Assembly: GCF_028583425.1 (NCBI RefSeq)
Contig: NC_072801.1
Coordinates: 23,952,001-24,016,000, forward strand
Direction: 5' to 3'
Source: Eublepharis macularius
Taxonomy: Eukaryota; Chordata; Lepidosauria; Squamata; Eublepharidae
DNA: 64,000 bases
Positions 1 to 11,933 of the stretch are shown in pieces. Both the position numbers and the translations under genes were made by a program. The notes beneath the pieces are model-generated. The model worked only from the letters and a program-made list of their open reading frames with translations. It had not been told where the DNA came from and made no database searches. The stretch's first letter is position 1. Each line of letters opens with the position of its first letter.

Positions 1-111
1 AAACTTTAAAAAACTCCCTCCTTGTTCCAGCTGACCCAAAGTGGTGCCATTGTGCAATCCTGAGTTCCACCACTGAGTTCCACCACCTCTTTTCCCAGAA
101 AAAAGGCCCTG
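1..111 (-). mobile_element. hAT-type MITE, right-hand end only (cut by window edge)
   Basis: Matches the GTTCCAGCTGACCCAAAGTG ... AAAAAAGGCCCTG end of the copies at 3162-3480 and 17420-17805. The remainder lies left of the window. Confidence 0.7.
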
Positions 112-119
112 GCTGCGGT

Positions 120-158
120 GCAGCGTTCTGGATGAAGGTAAGTAATGTGGAAACGGCC
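120..158. repeat. Right end of a Harbinger-like MITE
   Basis: GGATGAAGGTAAGTAATG then TGGAAACGGCC matches the right terminus of the elements at 4257-4448 and 60224-60382. The left part appears to have been displaced by the adjoining hAT-type element. Confidence 0.55.
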
Positions 159-628
159 TTGTTTGCGGGAAAGGGGAATGAGTGCAATATGCACAAGTGC
201 ATCCTTTCCCCCCTGTTGTTACTCAGGTAATGGCACAGTCTCCCTGCCAATTGGGTCCCCGCAAGGACCCTCCCTGCTTATCAGCTTTGGCAACGTCTGG
301 AAGGGGGAATGAGCAAACTTCAACTGTAAGCTGCAATCAAAAGACACTTCCCTGGGAGTAAACACTATTGGTTTTCATCTTGATGATTCAAAACACTTTA
401 GAAAGCCAGGTAAGTACAACCAATCTCTTGACCCAACTCTCACACATATGTACTAAAAGCATACATTGCACGAAGAGGATAGTAGAAACAATAGATCCTG
501 CTGCGTTAACTGCTCCATTAACATTTTTTTAAAAAAAGCAAACCAACCAGATCTTAAATTGTTTGTCTCTAAATGATGGAAATGTCTGCTTTTTCCTGAG
601 TTAAATGACTTTCAAGTTATGTTCAAGG
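159..628. other. No gene or recognised repeat
   Basis: Ordinary AT-leaning sequence with no exon-like signal. Confidence 0.4.
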
Positions 629-847
629 TAGGGTTGCCATCTCCAAGTTGGGAAATTCCTGGAGATTTGGGGAGTGAAGCCTAAAGACAGCAGAATTTGG
701 GGAGGGAAAGGACCTCAGCATGGTACAATTCCCTAGAGTTCACCTTCCAAAGCAACCATTTTCTCCAGGTGAACTGATCTTTGTGGCCTGGAGATCAGTT
801 GTAATTCTGGGAGATCTCTAGCCACCACCTGGAGGCTGGCAACCCTA
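629..847 (+). repeat. GTTGCCAAC-ended repeat (type C)
   Basis: Ends TAGGGTTGCC and GGCAACCCTA are inverted copies with near-identical 8-base flanks (GTTCAAGG/TTTCAAGG). Contains GAAATTCCTGGAGATTTGGG. The inverted ends and 8-bp flanks suggest a non-autonomous DNA transposon. At least eleven further copies occur in the window. Confidence 0.75.
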
Positions 848-1047
848 TTTCAAGGGAACATTGGGGATTCCCTGAGGTGGGGCAGCTGCCAGGGCCCAGG
901 GCTTTTAATGGGGGCCACTGCTGCCGATCTCCCACTGGTATACCCTTCTTCCACCTTATACCATCTGCATCCTGCATTCTTGGCTGCCTGTGCACAGTAC
1001 CTGTGCCTGCTCAGTGTTGTGGATTTAAGGGCATGTGGCCTGTGCTG

Positions 1048-1251
1048 TGGGTTGCCATCTTTCAGTGGGGCCTGGTGATCTGCCAGAATTACAACTGATT
1101 TCCAGACGAGAGAGATCAGTTCCCCTGGAGAAAATGGCTGCTTCGGAGGGTGGTCTCTATGACATGATACCCTGCTGAAGTCCCGCCCCTCCTCAAACTT
1201 CACCAGTCCCAGGCTTCACCCCCCCACACACAAATCTCCAGGTAGTTCCCT
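1048..1251 (-). repeat. Type C repeat, minus orientation
   Basis: Begins GGGTTGCCATCTTTCAGTGG and includes GAGAAAATGGCTGCTTCGGA, ending in AAATCTCCAGGTAGTTCCC without a clean right end. Confidence 0.65.
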
Positions 1252-1262
1252 ATGCAGGTGAT

Positions 1263-1460
1263 AGAGTTGCTAACTCCAAGTTAAGAAATTCCTGGAGATT
1301 TGGGGGGTAGAGCCTCGGGAGGGCAGGGTTGGGATACCGGAGAGGGACTTCAGCAGAGTCCAAAGCAGCCATTTCCTCCAGGGGAACTATCTTTGTCGTC
1401 TGGAAAACAGTTGTTATTCTTGGAGAGCTCTAGGCTCAGCCTGGAGGTTGGTAACACTAG
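1263..1460 (+). repeat. Type C repeat
   Basis: AGAGTTGCTAACTCCAAGTT ... GAGGTTGGTAACACTAG, degraded ends, same body as 629-847. Confidence 0.65.
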
Positions 1461-2199
1461 CAAATGGATGTGAGTGCAGGTGATGAGACGGATCACAAAC
1501 AGGTAGGGGCAGGACACACAAAAGGTGGAGCATGTGGGTGGGTGAGCAGAATGGGGGGTGTAAGTGGGGCTGGGCTACTACTGTATCCTTTTGGAGATAC
1601 AGTGATACTATCTTCCTAATCACAGCTGCACCACAGACTTGTAACAAGGACCGTACAATACCGGTTGTCTTGTTTTCACTCTTTTTCTAGCCGCAGAACT
1701 TGCCTCTTCAATTGCTGCTAGCACACTGAGTCAACATTTTCATCCAGCTATCCACCGTGATCCCAAGAGCTCTTTCCTGGCCGGTTACCACCAGGTCAGC
1801 CTCCATCATCATTTATTTATAGTGTTTACTTGCCCCAATGTGCATCTTTAAATTTACTCCCATGGAACCTCATTTGCCACACTCCCGCCTACTTCACCCA
1901 CTTTAGAGAACTCCTTCCAGAGCTCCTCAAGGACAGCAAAAAACCCAAAAATTAGCTTAATAAAAATTTATGGAGTTGTGCGGAACTGTTTAATGCTAGA
2001 TTTCAAGTGGCGTTTCAGAAGGATATCTTTAATGTCTGTTTTTAAAGACCTAGGATGGCCTACATACAATGCCCGATTTTAAGGAAGCATTTCCTTTCTC
2101 TTCTGTGAGTTGGCTCCATCCTTAAGGTCAGATGTTTCTCTGATAATAATGGGGTTGCTTCAGATGCAAGGACTCCACCAAACCGTGGGAGAGAAAGTG
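1461..2199. other. No gene or recognised repeat
   Basis: Short open frames only, none protein-like. A pyrimidine-rich stretch is present near 1680-1780. Confidence 0.4.
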
Positions 2200-2385
2200 G
2201 AACGATACAGCCTGATCCCATCAGATCTTGGAAGCTAAGCAAGGTCAATTCTGGGATTCAGGATCAGGACCACCAAGGAAGACTCTGCAGAGGAAGGCAA
2301 GGGCTGACCACCTTTGCTTCTCACTTGCCTTGAAAGCCCTGTGCCAGGATTGCCGTAAGTCAGTTGCTACTTGACAGCACATATG
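2200..2385 (+). repeat. 5S-rRNA-derived SINE
   Basis: Head CCCATCAGATCTTGGAAGCT then AAGCAAGGTCA resembles the 5S rRNA internal promoter. A shared tail follows (GGAAGGCAAGG ... TTGCTACTTGACAGCAC). SINE, not a functional 5S gene. Confidence 0.7.
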
Positions 2386-3153
2386 TGCAAACATACTTAC
2401 TACAAACCCTATACTTTACAGCCAGAACAAAGGGCAGCCTGTTATCAAGGGTGGGCCAGTTCAGCATTAGAAGTCAAAGTGTTTTACCTGAGATCCTTTG
2501 CCCGCAGGATTAGGTTTAGAGAAATTCGCCACTGGAAGTTGGCTGTGAAGATTTTTAAAGTTACTTCTGCAGCAGCTGCCACCACAGAACAAGGATCTTC
2601 ACTGCATGGCTGATGGTAAGCAATATGTGTACGGAAGAAAATATTTTTGTAGTAAGAGTTAACTGGAACCTGATTATGAGATGGAGGAAATCTCCACCCC
2701 TTAAACTGTTCTCTTACTTACTTTCTTTTTCTGTGTTAGTTCCTTGTTGTTTGAGAATAAAGCAGTGTTACATTCAGCAGTTCCTGTCAGTACAGCGATT
2801 TATTGTATTATCACAGAGTGATTATAAAAATTTTTTTTAACCATATGTTCATTTTAAAAGGCATTCTGTTAAATACAGTGTCTGTCTGACATGTGAAAGA
2901 ATTACTATTAGAGTCATACATGACCTTACTCCCTGCTATTTTGTGGTTGGCGCTGCCGCCTCCAGCACACATTTTGTAGCTAGCTCCACCTCCTCCAGCA
3001 GCCATTTTGTGGTTGTGCCCACCACCCAGTGCCAGAATTCCAAAGTTGCCCACAGGCTGAAAAAGATCGGGGATCCCTGCAGGCTTGTCTCTGTCCTGCT
3101 GCTCCTCTTAGCACACCTGCAAAAAGACAAAACACTTTTGTTCTCTGTTCATG
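2386..3153. other. No gene or recognised repeat
   Basis: Short overlapping frames without family features. A repeated GCTGCCGCC/CCACCTCCTCCAGC-type patch near 2950-3010. Confidence 0.35.
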
Positions 3154-3161
3154 CACATCAG

Positions 3162-3480
3162 CAGGGCTTTTTTTCTGGGAAAAGAGGTGATGGAACTCAG
3201 GACTGCACAATGACATCACTTTGGGTCAGCTGGAACAAGGGGGGAGTTTTTTAAAGTTCAAATCACCCTTGGCGAAAATGATCACATGACCAGTGGCCCC
3301 ACCCCCTGATCTCCAGACAGAGGAGAGTTTAGATTGCCCTCCGCGCTGCTCCAGTGGCACGTAGGGCAGTCTAAACTCCCCTCTGTCTGGAGATCAGGGG
3401 GCGGGGCTACCGGCCATGTGACCATTTTCTAGAGGTGCCAGAACTCCGTTCCCCCACGTTCCCGCTGGAAAAAAGCCCTG
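3162..3480 (+). mobile_element. hAT-type MITE with 8-bp target duplication
   Basis: Ends CAGGGCTTTTTTTC and GGAAAAAAGCCCTG are inverted copies, flanked by CACATCAG on both sides (3154-3161, 3481-3488). An internal inverted block (CTGATCTCCAGACAGAGG and its complement) gives a hairpin. Confidence 0.9.
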
Positions 3481-3488
3481 CACATCAG

Positions 3489-4256
3489 TAACAAATATTT
3501 GCAAAACAAGCAGCCAAAAACAGAGGCCTGTGACCCACTGGAGATTACCACTGCCGACCCATTGAATGAAGACCACTGATGTATGCCATCTTGAATTCCT
3601 TGGATGAAAGGTGGAATAACGCTAGAGAAATCAAAGTCCCATGATCAGTTCTGAATTTGGGATTTCTTTGCAAATTCACTGCGACCCTTCTCTCATGTGC
3701 TTGGGCTTGTCCCTGATTTCCCCCTTGGGCCCATACCGAGCAAGTTCTCATTACAACCCTGGGATTTGTAGGAGGCTGACACTTTGAGATTGACTTAATT
3801 ACCATTAGCTGATGCTGGTAACGATAGCAATGGGAGAAACTCTTCAGAGGCTTGCAGGCGCTTCTCCTTTGTTCTCCACCTGGAGCGACTGTCTGTAGGC
3901 AGCTCCGAGTCATTCCTAACAATGGAGATCAGTAACGCTGGGAGTGACTCAGAGTCACACATGTGGGACCTGCCAATCTCTCTGACTTGCTGTGAGATTT
4001 CAGAGAAGGCTCGGGCAGGGGGGTAAGGAAGAGATCCATAGACCCCACCTTTGGTATAACCATTTCTCCCACCCAGAAGAGTCACAGATTTCTCCCACTC
4101 ACCCTGCCCCAACTGTTGGGGGAACAGTTTCTCTCATCCTTTGAGTCCCTCTTTGAAACTCACATTTCCCCAACAAAAATTAGGCCTCCCAAGAATCAGC
4201 ACAGCTGATCTATTGTAATGTGAGAATTAAGTTTGGGTACGTTTGATTTAAACCAG
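3489..4256. other. No gene or recognised repeat
   Basis: Contains a 125-codon minus-strand open frame (3545-3922) with no recognisable domain, probably chance. Confidence 0.35.
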
Positions 4257-4448
4257 GGCTGTTTCTACACTACTCACCTTCCATCGGAACACCTTTGAAC
4301 GCTGCAAAAAAAATGCGGAAGATAGCGTTTTCTCGCACGAGTTTTGTGCGACATCGCGCAAACGTTGTGCGAGAAAACGCTATCTTCTGGGTTTTGTTCT
4401 CAACGTTCCGTGGCGTTCCGATGGAAGGTGAGTAGTGTGCAAACGGCC
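4257..4448. mobile_element. Harbinger-like MITE
   Basis: Ends GGCTGTTTCTACACTACTCA and TGAGTAGTGTGCAAACGGCC are inverted copies. The centre has long complementary CG-rich arms (GATAGCGTTTTCTCGCAC and its complement). Confidence 0.75.
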
Positions 4449-5378
4449 AAGGAGTTCGGTTTCTTCATAATAAGAAATAGATGAGCGGGGAAAGAAGAAA
4501 TAGAAAATGAAAACCAATACTATCTCCCTTTTGTGTCATTTTTCCTTCTGTGCCTCTTTCCTATTCTCTGCCCATCTTCCTCTCCCTCCACCACCCGAGC
4601 TCAGCTATTATTATTTTTTCTTTTGTTTCTTTGTTCCTTTCCTTCTGTTAGAAATATTACCAATATGTGTGCTCATAGAGGAAGAGGTGCTGCATTGGCT
4701 GCCTATCTAGTAGGAGTAAAAAAAACCCACCTCGGCCTATATAACTGCATTTTACACATATTCATCCCAGGCTTTCTCTCAAAAAGAAGAGAGTATTGGT
4801 ACTGGGGGAAAAGAAGATTCAAAATCTTCTTTTCTCCCAGTACCAACCCTTAGAGGGTAGGTTTATTGAGACTGGTTCCTTTCACTTGTTTTGGCTTACC
4901 TGATTCTGTGAAATGTTGAAATAACAAAGTCTCTCTCAGTCAGTCAGTCAGTCAGTCAGTCAGTCAGTCAAACCCAATTTCCAACTTTCTGTTCCACCCA
5001 CCTAACATTTTCCTCATATTCTAGCATGACCCCCATGTCTGGACCGTATTTCTTCAGGATGAAAGTGGGAACTCACATGATTGAAAGCTTCTCCACACTT
5101 TTTTTAAAAAATCCCTATAGACTAAAACAAAACTATGACAGGGAGAAGGCTAGCATTCTATATATGATTTTTTTAGTGTAAAGAGAAGCATTCAATAATA
5201 GAAAATGAGCATGTCAGAGACGAGGCTAAGGTAGGATCTTTCTCTCTGAAATGCGACAGTAACACCTAGTTTAATAGCGAACTCCCCAGTTTTTGTGGGG
5301 GCGGGGGGTTGCAGCTATTTTCTTCCGATGTGTTTCTGAAATAGCTGGAAATCAAGATTTTACCTGCCAAAAACAAGA
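4449..5378. other. No gene; microsatellite only
   Basis: A pyrimidine-rich stretch near 4540-4660, a short inverted repeat near 4785-4850 (GGGGGAAAAGAAGATTC and its complement), and the CAGT array. Confidence 0.4.
4937..4970 (+). repeat. CAGT microsatellite
   Basis: Eight to nine CAGT units. Confidence 0.95.
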
Positions 5379-5573
5379 GGGGGCTGTGTCTCAGCTTGCA
5401 TTGCAGAAGGTCCCAGGCTCAATTCTCAGCATTTCTGGGTAAAAGGATCAAGTAATCAGTGACGAGAAAGACCTTCACCCGAGACTCTGAAGAGCCACTG
5501 CCAGTTTGAGTAGACAATGGTGACCTTGATATATCAAGGGTCTGATTCAATATAAAGCAGCTTCGTATATACA
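5379..5573 (+). repeat. tRNA-derived SINE (GTGGCTCAG/GCATGCAG type)
   Basis: GTGTCTCAGCTTGCATTGCA and AGGTCCCAGGCTCAATTC are degraded tRNA boxes. The body AGCCACTGCCAGTTTGAGTA and the end AAAGCAGCTTCGTATAT match the copy at 41495. Confidence 0.65.
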
Positions 5574-6562
5574 TGAAGATTTTTGCTTTGACCATAAGAG
5601 ACTCAAGTGGCATTTACTTCTAACAGTGGCCTCGTCTGTTTTTTAAATTATGGATTGTCTGGCCTGCCTTTCCACATCTCCAATAGCCACCTTCGTTGAG
5701 TGAATATGTACATTTATTTACATGCCCCTTGACCAAATGATTGACCACTGACAATTCTTTCAATTGGTTGACACCCCTAGAAGAAAACAGCGGAAGGGCC
5801 TTCTGTCTCTGCCACTCAGCATAGTTCTAGCACTATCTGGAAACTTCTTTTCCCTCCTGCCTGCAGGCAGTGCAATTTTGCTGCGCTTGGGAGGTCGAAG
5901 GTGTGCCGTCGTCTCTCTTCTTGTCATGACCCCATCACTGGATGTCTTCTGAGCCTCAGTGGCAGCCTGGAATCCAGACCAAGAAGGTAACGAGAATTAT
6001 TTTGACAACACTGAAGAGTCCATCTTTCCAGATGAAAGTTTAATTTGTCCTCTTGCTTTCGTTGGACATACTGCTGACTTCCCGTTTCCTCTGTTGATCA
6101 TCTCTGGAGAGGCGTTTGTTGTGTGAGATGTATTGTGTGGAGAGTTGCAAGCGGGAAACAAGAAGGCCAGGGGACATCGACCCATTTTAATTGACTTGAT
6201 GGTATTGCAGGTCCCTACTTGTACTGGGGGGTGGGGGACAGTCTGATGCTTCTTTAAAGCATTTGTTTAAAATGTGCTCAAACTGCTAGGGGATGAATGG
6301 AGAGTATAACCTAAATTTCCTACAGTTCTGAAGCCTAGATTATGTGCGATGCTGAGATTTCTGTGTCTGAAGGTCTCAAGTCTTAAATAACAGCGTACAG
6401 CATGCCTATCTGTTTGCCACAGTGGGGCAAACACGAGCGCCACAGGGCCATTTGAGGTCAGGAAAAAGGTGCAGGGTGGAAACATAAATCCCCTCTCCCA
6501 TGTCTTGATCCAGAAATATCACATTTTTTTACTCACAACCTTCCTTCAGGGAGCTCAGGGGT

Positions 6563-6985
6563 GGAGTATAGGCTACCTCATTTTATTTTCACAACAACTC
6601 TGTGAGGTAGGTTGGGCTGAGAGCCAGTTTAGTGTAGTGGTTAAGAGCGGTGGGACTCTAATCTGGAGAACCGGGTTTGATTCCCCACTCCTCCACTTGT
6701 AGCCAGCTGGGTGACCTTGGGTCAGTCACAGCTTCTAGGCGCTCTCTCAGCCTCACCCACCTCACAGGGTGTTTTGTTGTGGGGATAATAATAACATACT
6801 TTGTAAACTGCTCTGAGCAGGTGTTAAGTCATCCTGGAGGGCGGTATATAAATCAAATATTGTTATTATATTTTTATGAATGTGTGCGACTGGCCCAAGG
6901 GCACCCGATGAGCTTCTGGCAATGTGGGAGATTTGAATTTAGATCTCCTCACTCCTAATCTGACACTATACCACAGCGGTAGCTG
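6563..6985 (-). repeat. tRNA-derived SINE interrupted by the 6621-6870 SINE
   Basis: CAACTCTGTGAGGTAGGTTG lies left of the inner SINE, and GTGTGCGACTGGCCCAAGGG with CTAATCTGACACTATACCAC lies right of it, together the usual order of a minus-strand copy. Confidence 0.6.
6621..6870 (+). repeat. tRNA-derived SINE (AGTGTAGTGGTTAAGAG type) nested in another SINE
   Basis: Box A-like TGTAGTGGTTAAGAGCGG, box B-like GGGTTTGATTCCCC, body GCCAGCTGGGTGACCTTGG and GTAAACTGCTCTGAGCAGG, and tail ATATAAATCAAATATTGTT. The halves of a minus-strand SINE flank it. Confidence 0.8.
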
Positions 6986-7576
6986 CTGCCTCATTAACTT
7001 CCACTAAAACATGATAGAAGCTAGACATGGAGAACTATATTTTACCTTAAAAGAACAATATTTTAAGGACTCTCCTAAATATACAAGAACCCAGAAGATT
7101 CTCTACTGACGCTGTCATAGATGAGAATGCAACAGAACTAGTTCACACACACTTGCCCCTCATTCAGTGACTGCACATCAAATGGTGACTTGCCTAGCTG
7201 AATAGTTGGAACTCTTATGATCTGAGAATCACCCAAATTCAGTGCCATGTGGAAGGGTTTTTTTCTTCCCTGCTTTCCTGCTGCATCATGACCCATTTGT
7301 GCACCTCCCAGGGGTCCTCCAGCTTTTCTCCGACCTTTCTCAAACCTGCTTTGGTCTGAAGTTTTGGGAAGATTGTAGTAAAGTCAGGAGGGCAGCCATT
7401 TTTTTCCTGGCCGTGTCCCTGTGGCAGCCATTTTCTTCTCCCACCACGCTTGGCTTCTGATTTTTTTAAAAACTCTGCACTAAAGGATAGTTAAATCAAT
7501 ATACCATTGTAACAATACATGTAACAGGTTCTCTGAATTCTCAGATTTCATTAATAAATGTAAAGGGAAAGACTTA

Positions 7577-7727
7577 GGCCGTTTCCACACATCTTACCTG
7601 CCTGCGGAACATCGTGCGAAAGACCGGGATAACAACGTATTCCTGGCACAATTTCGCGCAAGAAGACGCTGTCGTCCAGATCTTTTGCGCGATGTTCCGT
7701 AAGCAGGTAACATGTGTGGAAACGGCC
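7577..7727. mobile_element. Harbinger-like MITE with TTA duplication
   Basis: Ends GGCCGTTTCCACACAT and ATGTGTGGAAACGGCC are perfect inverted copies, flanked by TTA on both sides (7574-7576, 7728-7730), the 3-bp target type of PIF/Harbinger. Confidence 0.8.
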
Positions 7728-7865
7728 TTACTGTCACAATTTAAGGGGCTAGAGACTTGCTTGTTAAAAAACGGAAGCCTGGAGTTCACAAAACCTGTCA
7801 CATCTATTGTTACAAAGGTATATTGATATAACGATATTAGAGTACTGATTTTCTAAAAATGCAAA

Positions 7866-8160
7866 AGCCCCTGGTGGCTTAGGGAAATGGTGGTGGCTGT
7901 TGCCGGGGGACTGAGGCACAGAAACTGTGAGGAAACCTGCCATGTGAAAGACCCATTGCTAAGGTGCTTTATCTGCAGCTATGTTGGCAACAGGGAAACC
8001 ATGCAGGGTGCTCTCAGTACAGAAACCACCTCAGTCTGAACTGTGAGAAACCATCAGCATTGGAACCAGGAAGAAGAGGAAGCTTGACATGTTTTTGGCT
8101 CAATCGTGCTCCAGCTAAGTTTTTCCCCCCTCCCCTGCCTGGGAGGGCGAAAAAATAACA
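7866..8160 (+). repeat. Unclassified repeat starting with CCCCTGGTGGCTTAGGG
   Basis: Its start AGCCCCTGGTGGCTTAGG and the GGCACAGAAACTGTGAGGAA block recur in diverged form at 19757-19888. In both places a type A palindrome follows. Confidence 0.4.
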
Positions 8161-8252
8161 TCTGTGGAAAATACAGTCTGGCAGACAGCAAGTTAGTTAC
8201 CTACTGCTACTAGTGTAATGTCCCACTTTTGCTGTGGGTTCCCAGGTTAGGG

Positions 8253-8486
8253 TACTTACACAAGTGACGCCTGACACAGGTTGGACACCTGTCAGCTTCC
8301 CTCAAGTTTTGATGGGAAATGTAGGTGTCCTGGTCTTGCAGCTTGGCTCTCCGACTGCTGCCCAATGGACTTTTCAACTGTCACTTGTCCAACATTCCGC
8401 CAAGCTGCCTACATTTCCCATCAAAACTTGAGGGAAGCTGACAAGTGTCCAACTAGTGTCAGGCGTCACTTGAAGTTTGGCTCTCA
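8253..8486. mobile_element. Palindromic element type A
   Basis: The left arm contains CAAGTGACGCCTGACACAGG and CCCTCAAGTTTTGATGGGAA. The right arm is its inverted copy, ending GTCACTTGAAGTTTGGCTCT. It abuts the 3' LTR of the Gypsy fossil. Confidence 0.75.
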
Positions 8487-8492
8487 GACACT

Positions 8493-8710
8493 TGTCCTCA
8501 GGTCCATTCAGCAGAGGCAAGCTGGCTCAAAACATCAGCCATTTATTTGCAAGGAAACAAAGCCAACAACCAACAACTTCAGCTAACACACAACACTGGA
8601 AAACTGAACCAAGAGCTCTGTCCAATAGGACCAAACTAAATTACACACATATCAGGAGAGGAGCAGACTGTTCCATTACATACATGCATATGTAAAATAA
8701 ATATACCACA
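8493..8710 (-). repeat. 3' LTR of the Gypsy fossil
   Basis: On the minus strand a polypurine tract (AGTAGGGGGA) directly precedes TGTGGTATATT. The 218-base unit ends GGACA, giving TG...CA termini, and carries AATAAA about 50 bases before its end. No matching 5' LTR was found in the window. Confidence 0.65.
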
Positions 8711-10467
8711 TCCCCCTACTTTACTTTGGTGTGGTCGGTACAACCCAAATATTACAATACTGTGGAGTCAGAGGTTGGTGGCACTTGAGTCACCACTGGA
8801 GTTTGCCTTTACCGCTAACCTATCATATAGTCCTTAAATCTACCACCCACCCATACACCTTCAGCTGTGGGGGGAGTCAACAGGCACTGGGAGCACATCT
8901 GGAGAGCTATGATCCTCTTCTCCTGGCAAGTCCAGCACATCAGCTGAGATTTGTTCTGTGATGGATCAGGCACAACAGCAGATTCTGGAGGTGCAGAGGA
9001 ACAATCTTTTCTCAAATTTCTCCTGTTCCTCCTGTACACATTTCTGTTTGGTGTTTCAACAGTACAAGAATGAGGTTCTGTCTTCCTTCCTGTAATCGAT
9101 GCTGGTACCCATCCCACACACGTCTGCATCCACACACTCTCCCCCTCTTGCAGGGGTGGAAAGGATATGGCCCGTTTGTCATAGCAGGCCTTTAGTCGAC
9201 ACTGAAGGGCCTTCAACTTCTGCGGAACTGCTGATGGCATTCTGGGTGTCAAAGCTGCTGATGTAGCTGGTAGAATGCTGCGTAAAAGCCTTCTCATAAG
9301 GAGCTGTGCAGGGGCATACTCTAGACCAGAAACAGTCGTGTTCCTCAAGCTTGGTAAGTCCACATGAAGATCAGACCAATCTAATAAAGCTTTTTCGAAA
9401 ATGTGTTTGACGGTTTGAACCATGCGTTCAGTCTGACCATTGGATTGGGGATCGCCAGGATAGTCAGGACTGGAGTACGTGACAGAGATACCTTCTTCAG
9501 ATGCAAACTGTTTTCCCACTGAACTAGCAAATGGTCACAAATGAGCTTTTTAGGAATATTATGGTGAGTGAACAATGCTTTCATCTTGGCCTCAACTATG
9601 TCAGCTGTCTTGGCAGGTAGTAGCAGAACATGGGGAATTTGGAATAATAGTCAACAACTATAAGGTAGGACTGGCCATTGAGGTCAAAAATGCCAGTGGC
9701 CAACTTGAACCAGAGCAATTCTGGGATCTCATGGGAGATCACTGACCCCCTGCAGTTGCTAGGCTGAAATTCCTGACACAGTGCACAATGTTTGACCCAT
9801 TGCTCTATGTGAGCATTCATGTTAGGCCAATACATAATTTGACAAGCCCGTGCCTTAGACCTCTGCAGACATTGATGGGGAGAGTGAAGCAGGGACAACA
9901 TGTGAGACCATGCCCCTTGGGAAATCAAGATTTTAGGGCCAATCATGAGTAAGTCATTTTCAATCCAGATTTGATCCTGAAGAGGTCAACAAGGTCTAAG
10001 ATCTGGTTTCCCTTGCTTTCGCCGACGTGGCCATCCATGAAGATGCAGGGCTCTGAGAGCCTTTAATTCATGGTCCTTCTTTGTGTGGTCTGGCAGCTGC
10101 TTTAGCAAGGAATCACTAAGTGGTTCAGTATCCGCCAAACTGTAAATCACTTTGTCCTCATAAATGGGATCGGGTGCAGAGGGCACAGGGAGCTCTGGGA
10201 AGAGTGTTTGCCATCAACACGTCTCTGCCCTTGGTGTAAGCAATCCGGATGTCATATTTTTGGAGCTGTAACAGTATCCTTTGTAGTCACGCATGAGCCT
10301 TTCCAATAGCCTTGGCAAAAATTGCTTCCAGAGGTTTGTGGTCTGACTGGACTATCACTTGGGTCCCAAACAGGTACTGGTGGAATTTAGTCATGGTGAA
10401 AAGAATCGCTAGAAGTTCCTTTTCCACTTGTGCATAGTTTCGCTTGGCCTGTGTCAGTGCTCTTGAA

Positions 10468-10883
10468 CAGGGCCGGTGCCAGAGTTTCTGGTGCCTGAAG
10501 CCGGGGGCAGCTTCAGGACTGTTGCTGCCCCCACGCGTGCATGCAAAATGCGCTCGCGCACCAGGACTGCATGATGATGTCACTGCATGTGATGTCATCA
10601 CGCAGCATGCCCCGCGCCGCCCCGGCCGCCTGCTGTGCCTGGCCTGCAGTTGTGTGCAGGCGGCAGCAGCATGAGGCAGCTGAGTGGGAGGGCTAGGAGG
10701 CTGCAGCAGCTGCAGACCAGGCACAGCAGGCAGCCGGGGAGGTGTGTGGGCAGCTTCCCAGTCCTCCCGTTCAGCCACTGCTGCCACCAGCTCCGCGGCA
10801 GGCGCCCCTGCCCTGGCACCCCTTCCGGTGCCTCAGCACTCGAGGCGGCTGCCGGACCTGCCTCAATAGACGCGCCAGCCCTG
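10468..10883. mobile_element. Non-autonomous hAT-type element inserted in the Gypsy fossil
   Basis: 416-bp GC-rich insert with imperfect inverted ends CAGGGCCGGTGCC and CAGGGCTGGCGCG (the latter as reverse complement). It is flanked on both sides by the same 8 bases, CTCTTGAA (10460-10467 and 10884-10891), the target-site size typical of hAT. Open frames inside are GC-driven and not protein-like. Confidence 0.85.
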
Positions 10884-11803
10884 CTCTTGAAGCATGAGCT
10901 ATCAGTTGCTTCTGTTGAAACAACCATCCTCCCAAACTATCTTTAAACACATCTGCTTGTACCTCCAATTGTTCTCCTGGATCAAAGTACTGGGGCAGTC
11001 ATGATGGCTTGTTGGAGACTGTTGAAGGCTTCTTGCTGTCCAGGCCCCCATTGCCATGGGGCATCGTTTCTCAACAGGGCTCACAGAGATGCAGTCAGAC
11101 TTGATTCATTTGGTACCTATTGGACCAGGTATTGTATAGTACCTAAGAGCCTCTGAAGGCCTTTCTTGTCCACAGATGAGGGCATTTTGTTGATAGCTTA
11201 TCCTTGTTGAACTTTACACCCTTTTGTCGTGCTCTCTGAAGAACACGTTTCAAAATGGTTTTGTGTTCCTGTTTGTCTGCTCTTGCTGTGATGACCATGT
11301 CACCTGCAATGATATGGACACCTGGAACATTACCCAAGCATTCATAATTTTTTTACTGAAATACTTCACTTGTTGACCGTATACCAGAAGGGAATCTGTT
11401 AAAGTGGTATCTTCCCCATGGGTGTTAAAGGTACATACTTCTACTGATTCTTTGTCCAGTTTTACCTGATAATAGCCATCCTTTTCATCTAGGATGGTAA
11501 ACAGCTTCTTCCCAACCAAGTTTTTCCTGACATCTTCAACAGTGGGAATAGGGAAATGTTGCCCTCAACACAGCCTTATTGAGCTCATGTGGATCAACAC
11601 AAATCCGTAGTGAGCCATTTTTCTTTTGTGGGATCAGTAGGCTACTGACCCAAGGAGTGGGCTTTGTGATTTTTGTGATGATGCCTTGTGTTGTGAATTG
11701 TGTCCTTCTTTCTACACCCATGGACAACAGGAGGGATTGTAGAATCTAGAAAGGTGCGATGAGTGCCAGGAAATTGACCCAAGCCTTCAAAAACATCCAA
11801 GTA

Positions 11804-11933
11804 GTGTCTACATGAAAACGGAATCATAACTGCCTGCATCTGTTTTGGAAACAGCGACGTCAGAAATCGCACCGAAAAGCCGCCAGCGTTCCGTGAGTGG
11901 GGTGGTATTTTTAAGACGTGGGGAAACAGCCTA
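11804..11933. repeat. Possible Harbinger-like MITE fragment
   Basis: Right edge reads GTGGGGAAACAGCC and the middle is CG-rich like the GGCCGTTTCCACAC elements elsewhere in the window, but the other end is poorly conserved. It lies at the truncated upstream edge of the Gypsy fossil. Confidence 0.35.

Larger units (their letters stand above)
8493..11800 (-). mobile_element. Ty3/Gypsy LTR retrotransposon fossil, broken, 5'-truncated
   Basis: Minus-strand fossil. In element order: reverse transcriptase remnants (about 11.8-11.14 kb, with motifs such as GLGQFPGTHRTF and RICVDPHELNKAV), RNase H (about 10.46-10.29 kb, YAQVEKELLAILF), integrase zinc-binding and core regions (about 9.95-8.85 kb, with NGQTERMVQTVKH), a purine tract and a 3' LTR. 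No gag or 5' LTR is visible. It carries many breaks and an inserted hAT-type element, so it is old and inactive. Confidence 0.9.

Noticed and set aside
2943-3254. 103-codon plus-strand frame rich in Ser/Thr
   Set aside because: Runs into a hAT-type MITE and shows no domain, start context or splice evidence.
8815-9519. Integrase-like frame considered as a possible domesticated host gene
   Set aside because: It sits in its normal place within a Gypsy fossil next to its LTR, and the fossil around it is broken. No sign of host exons or a promoter.
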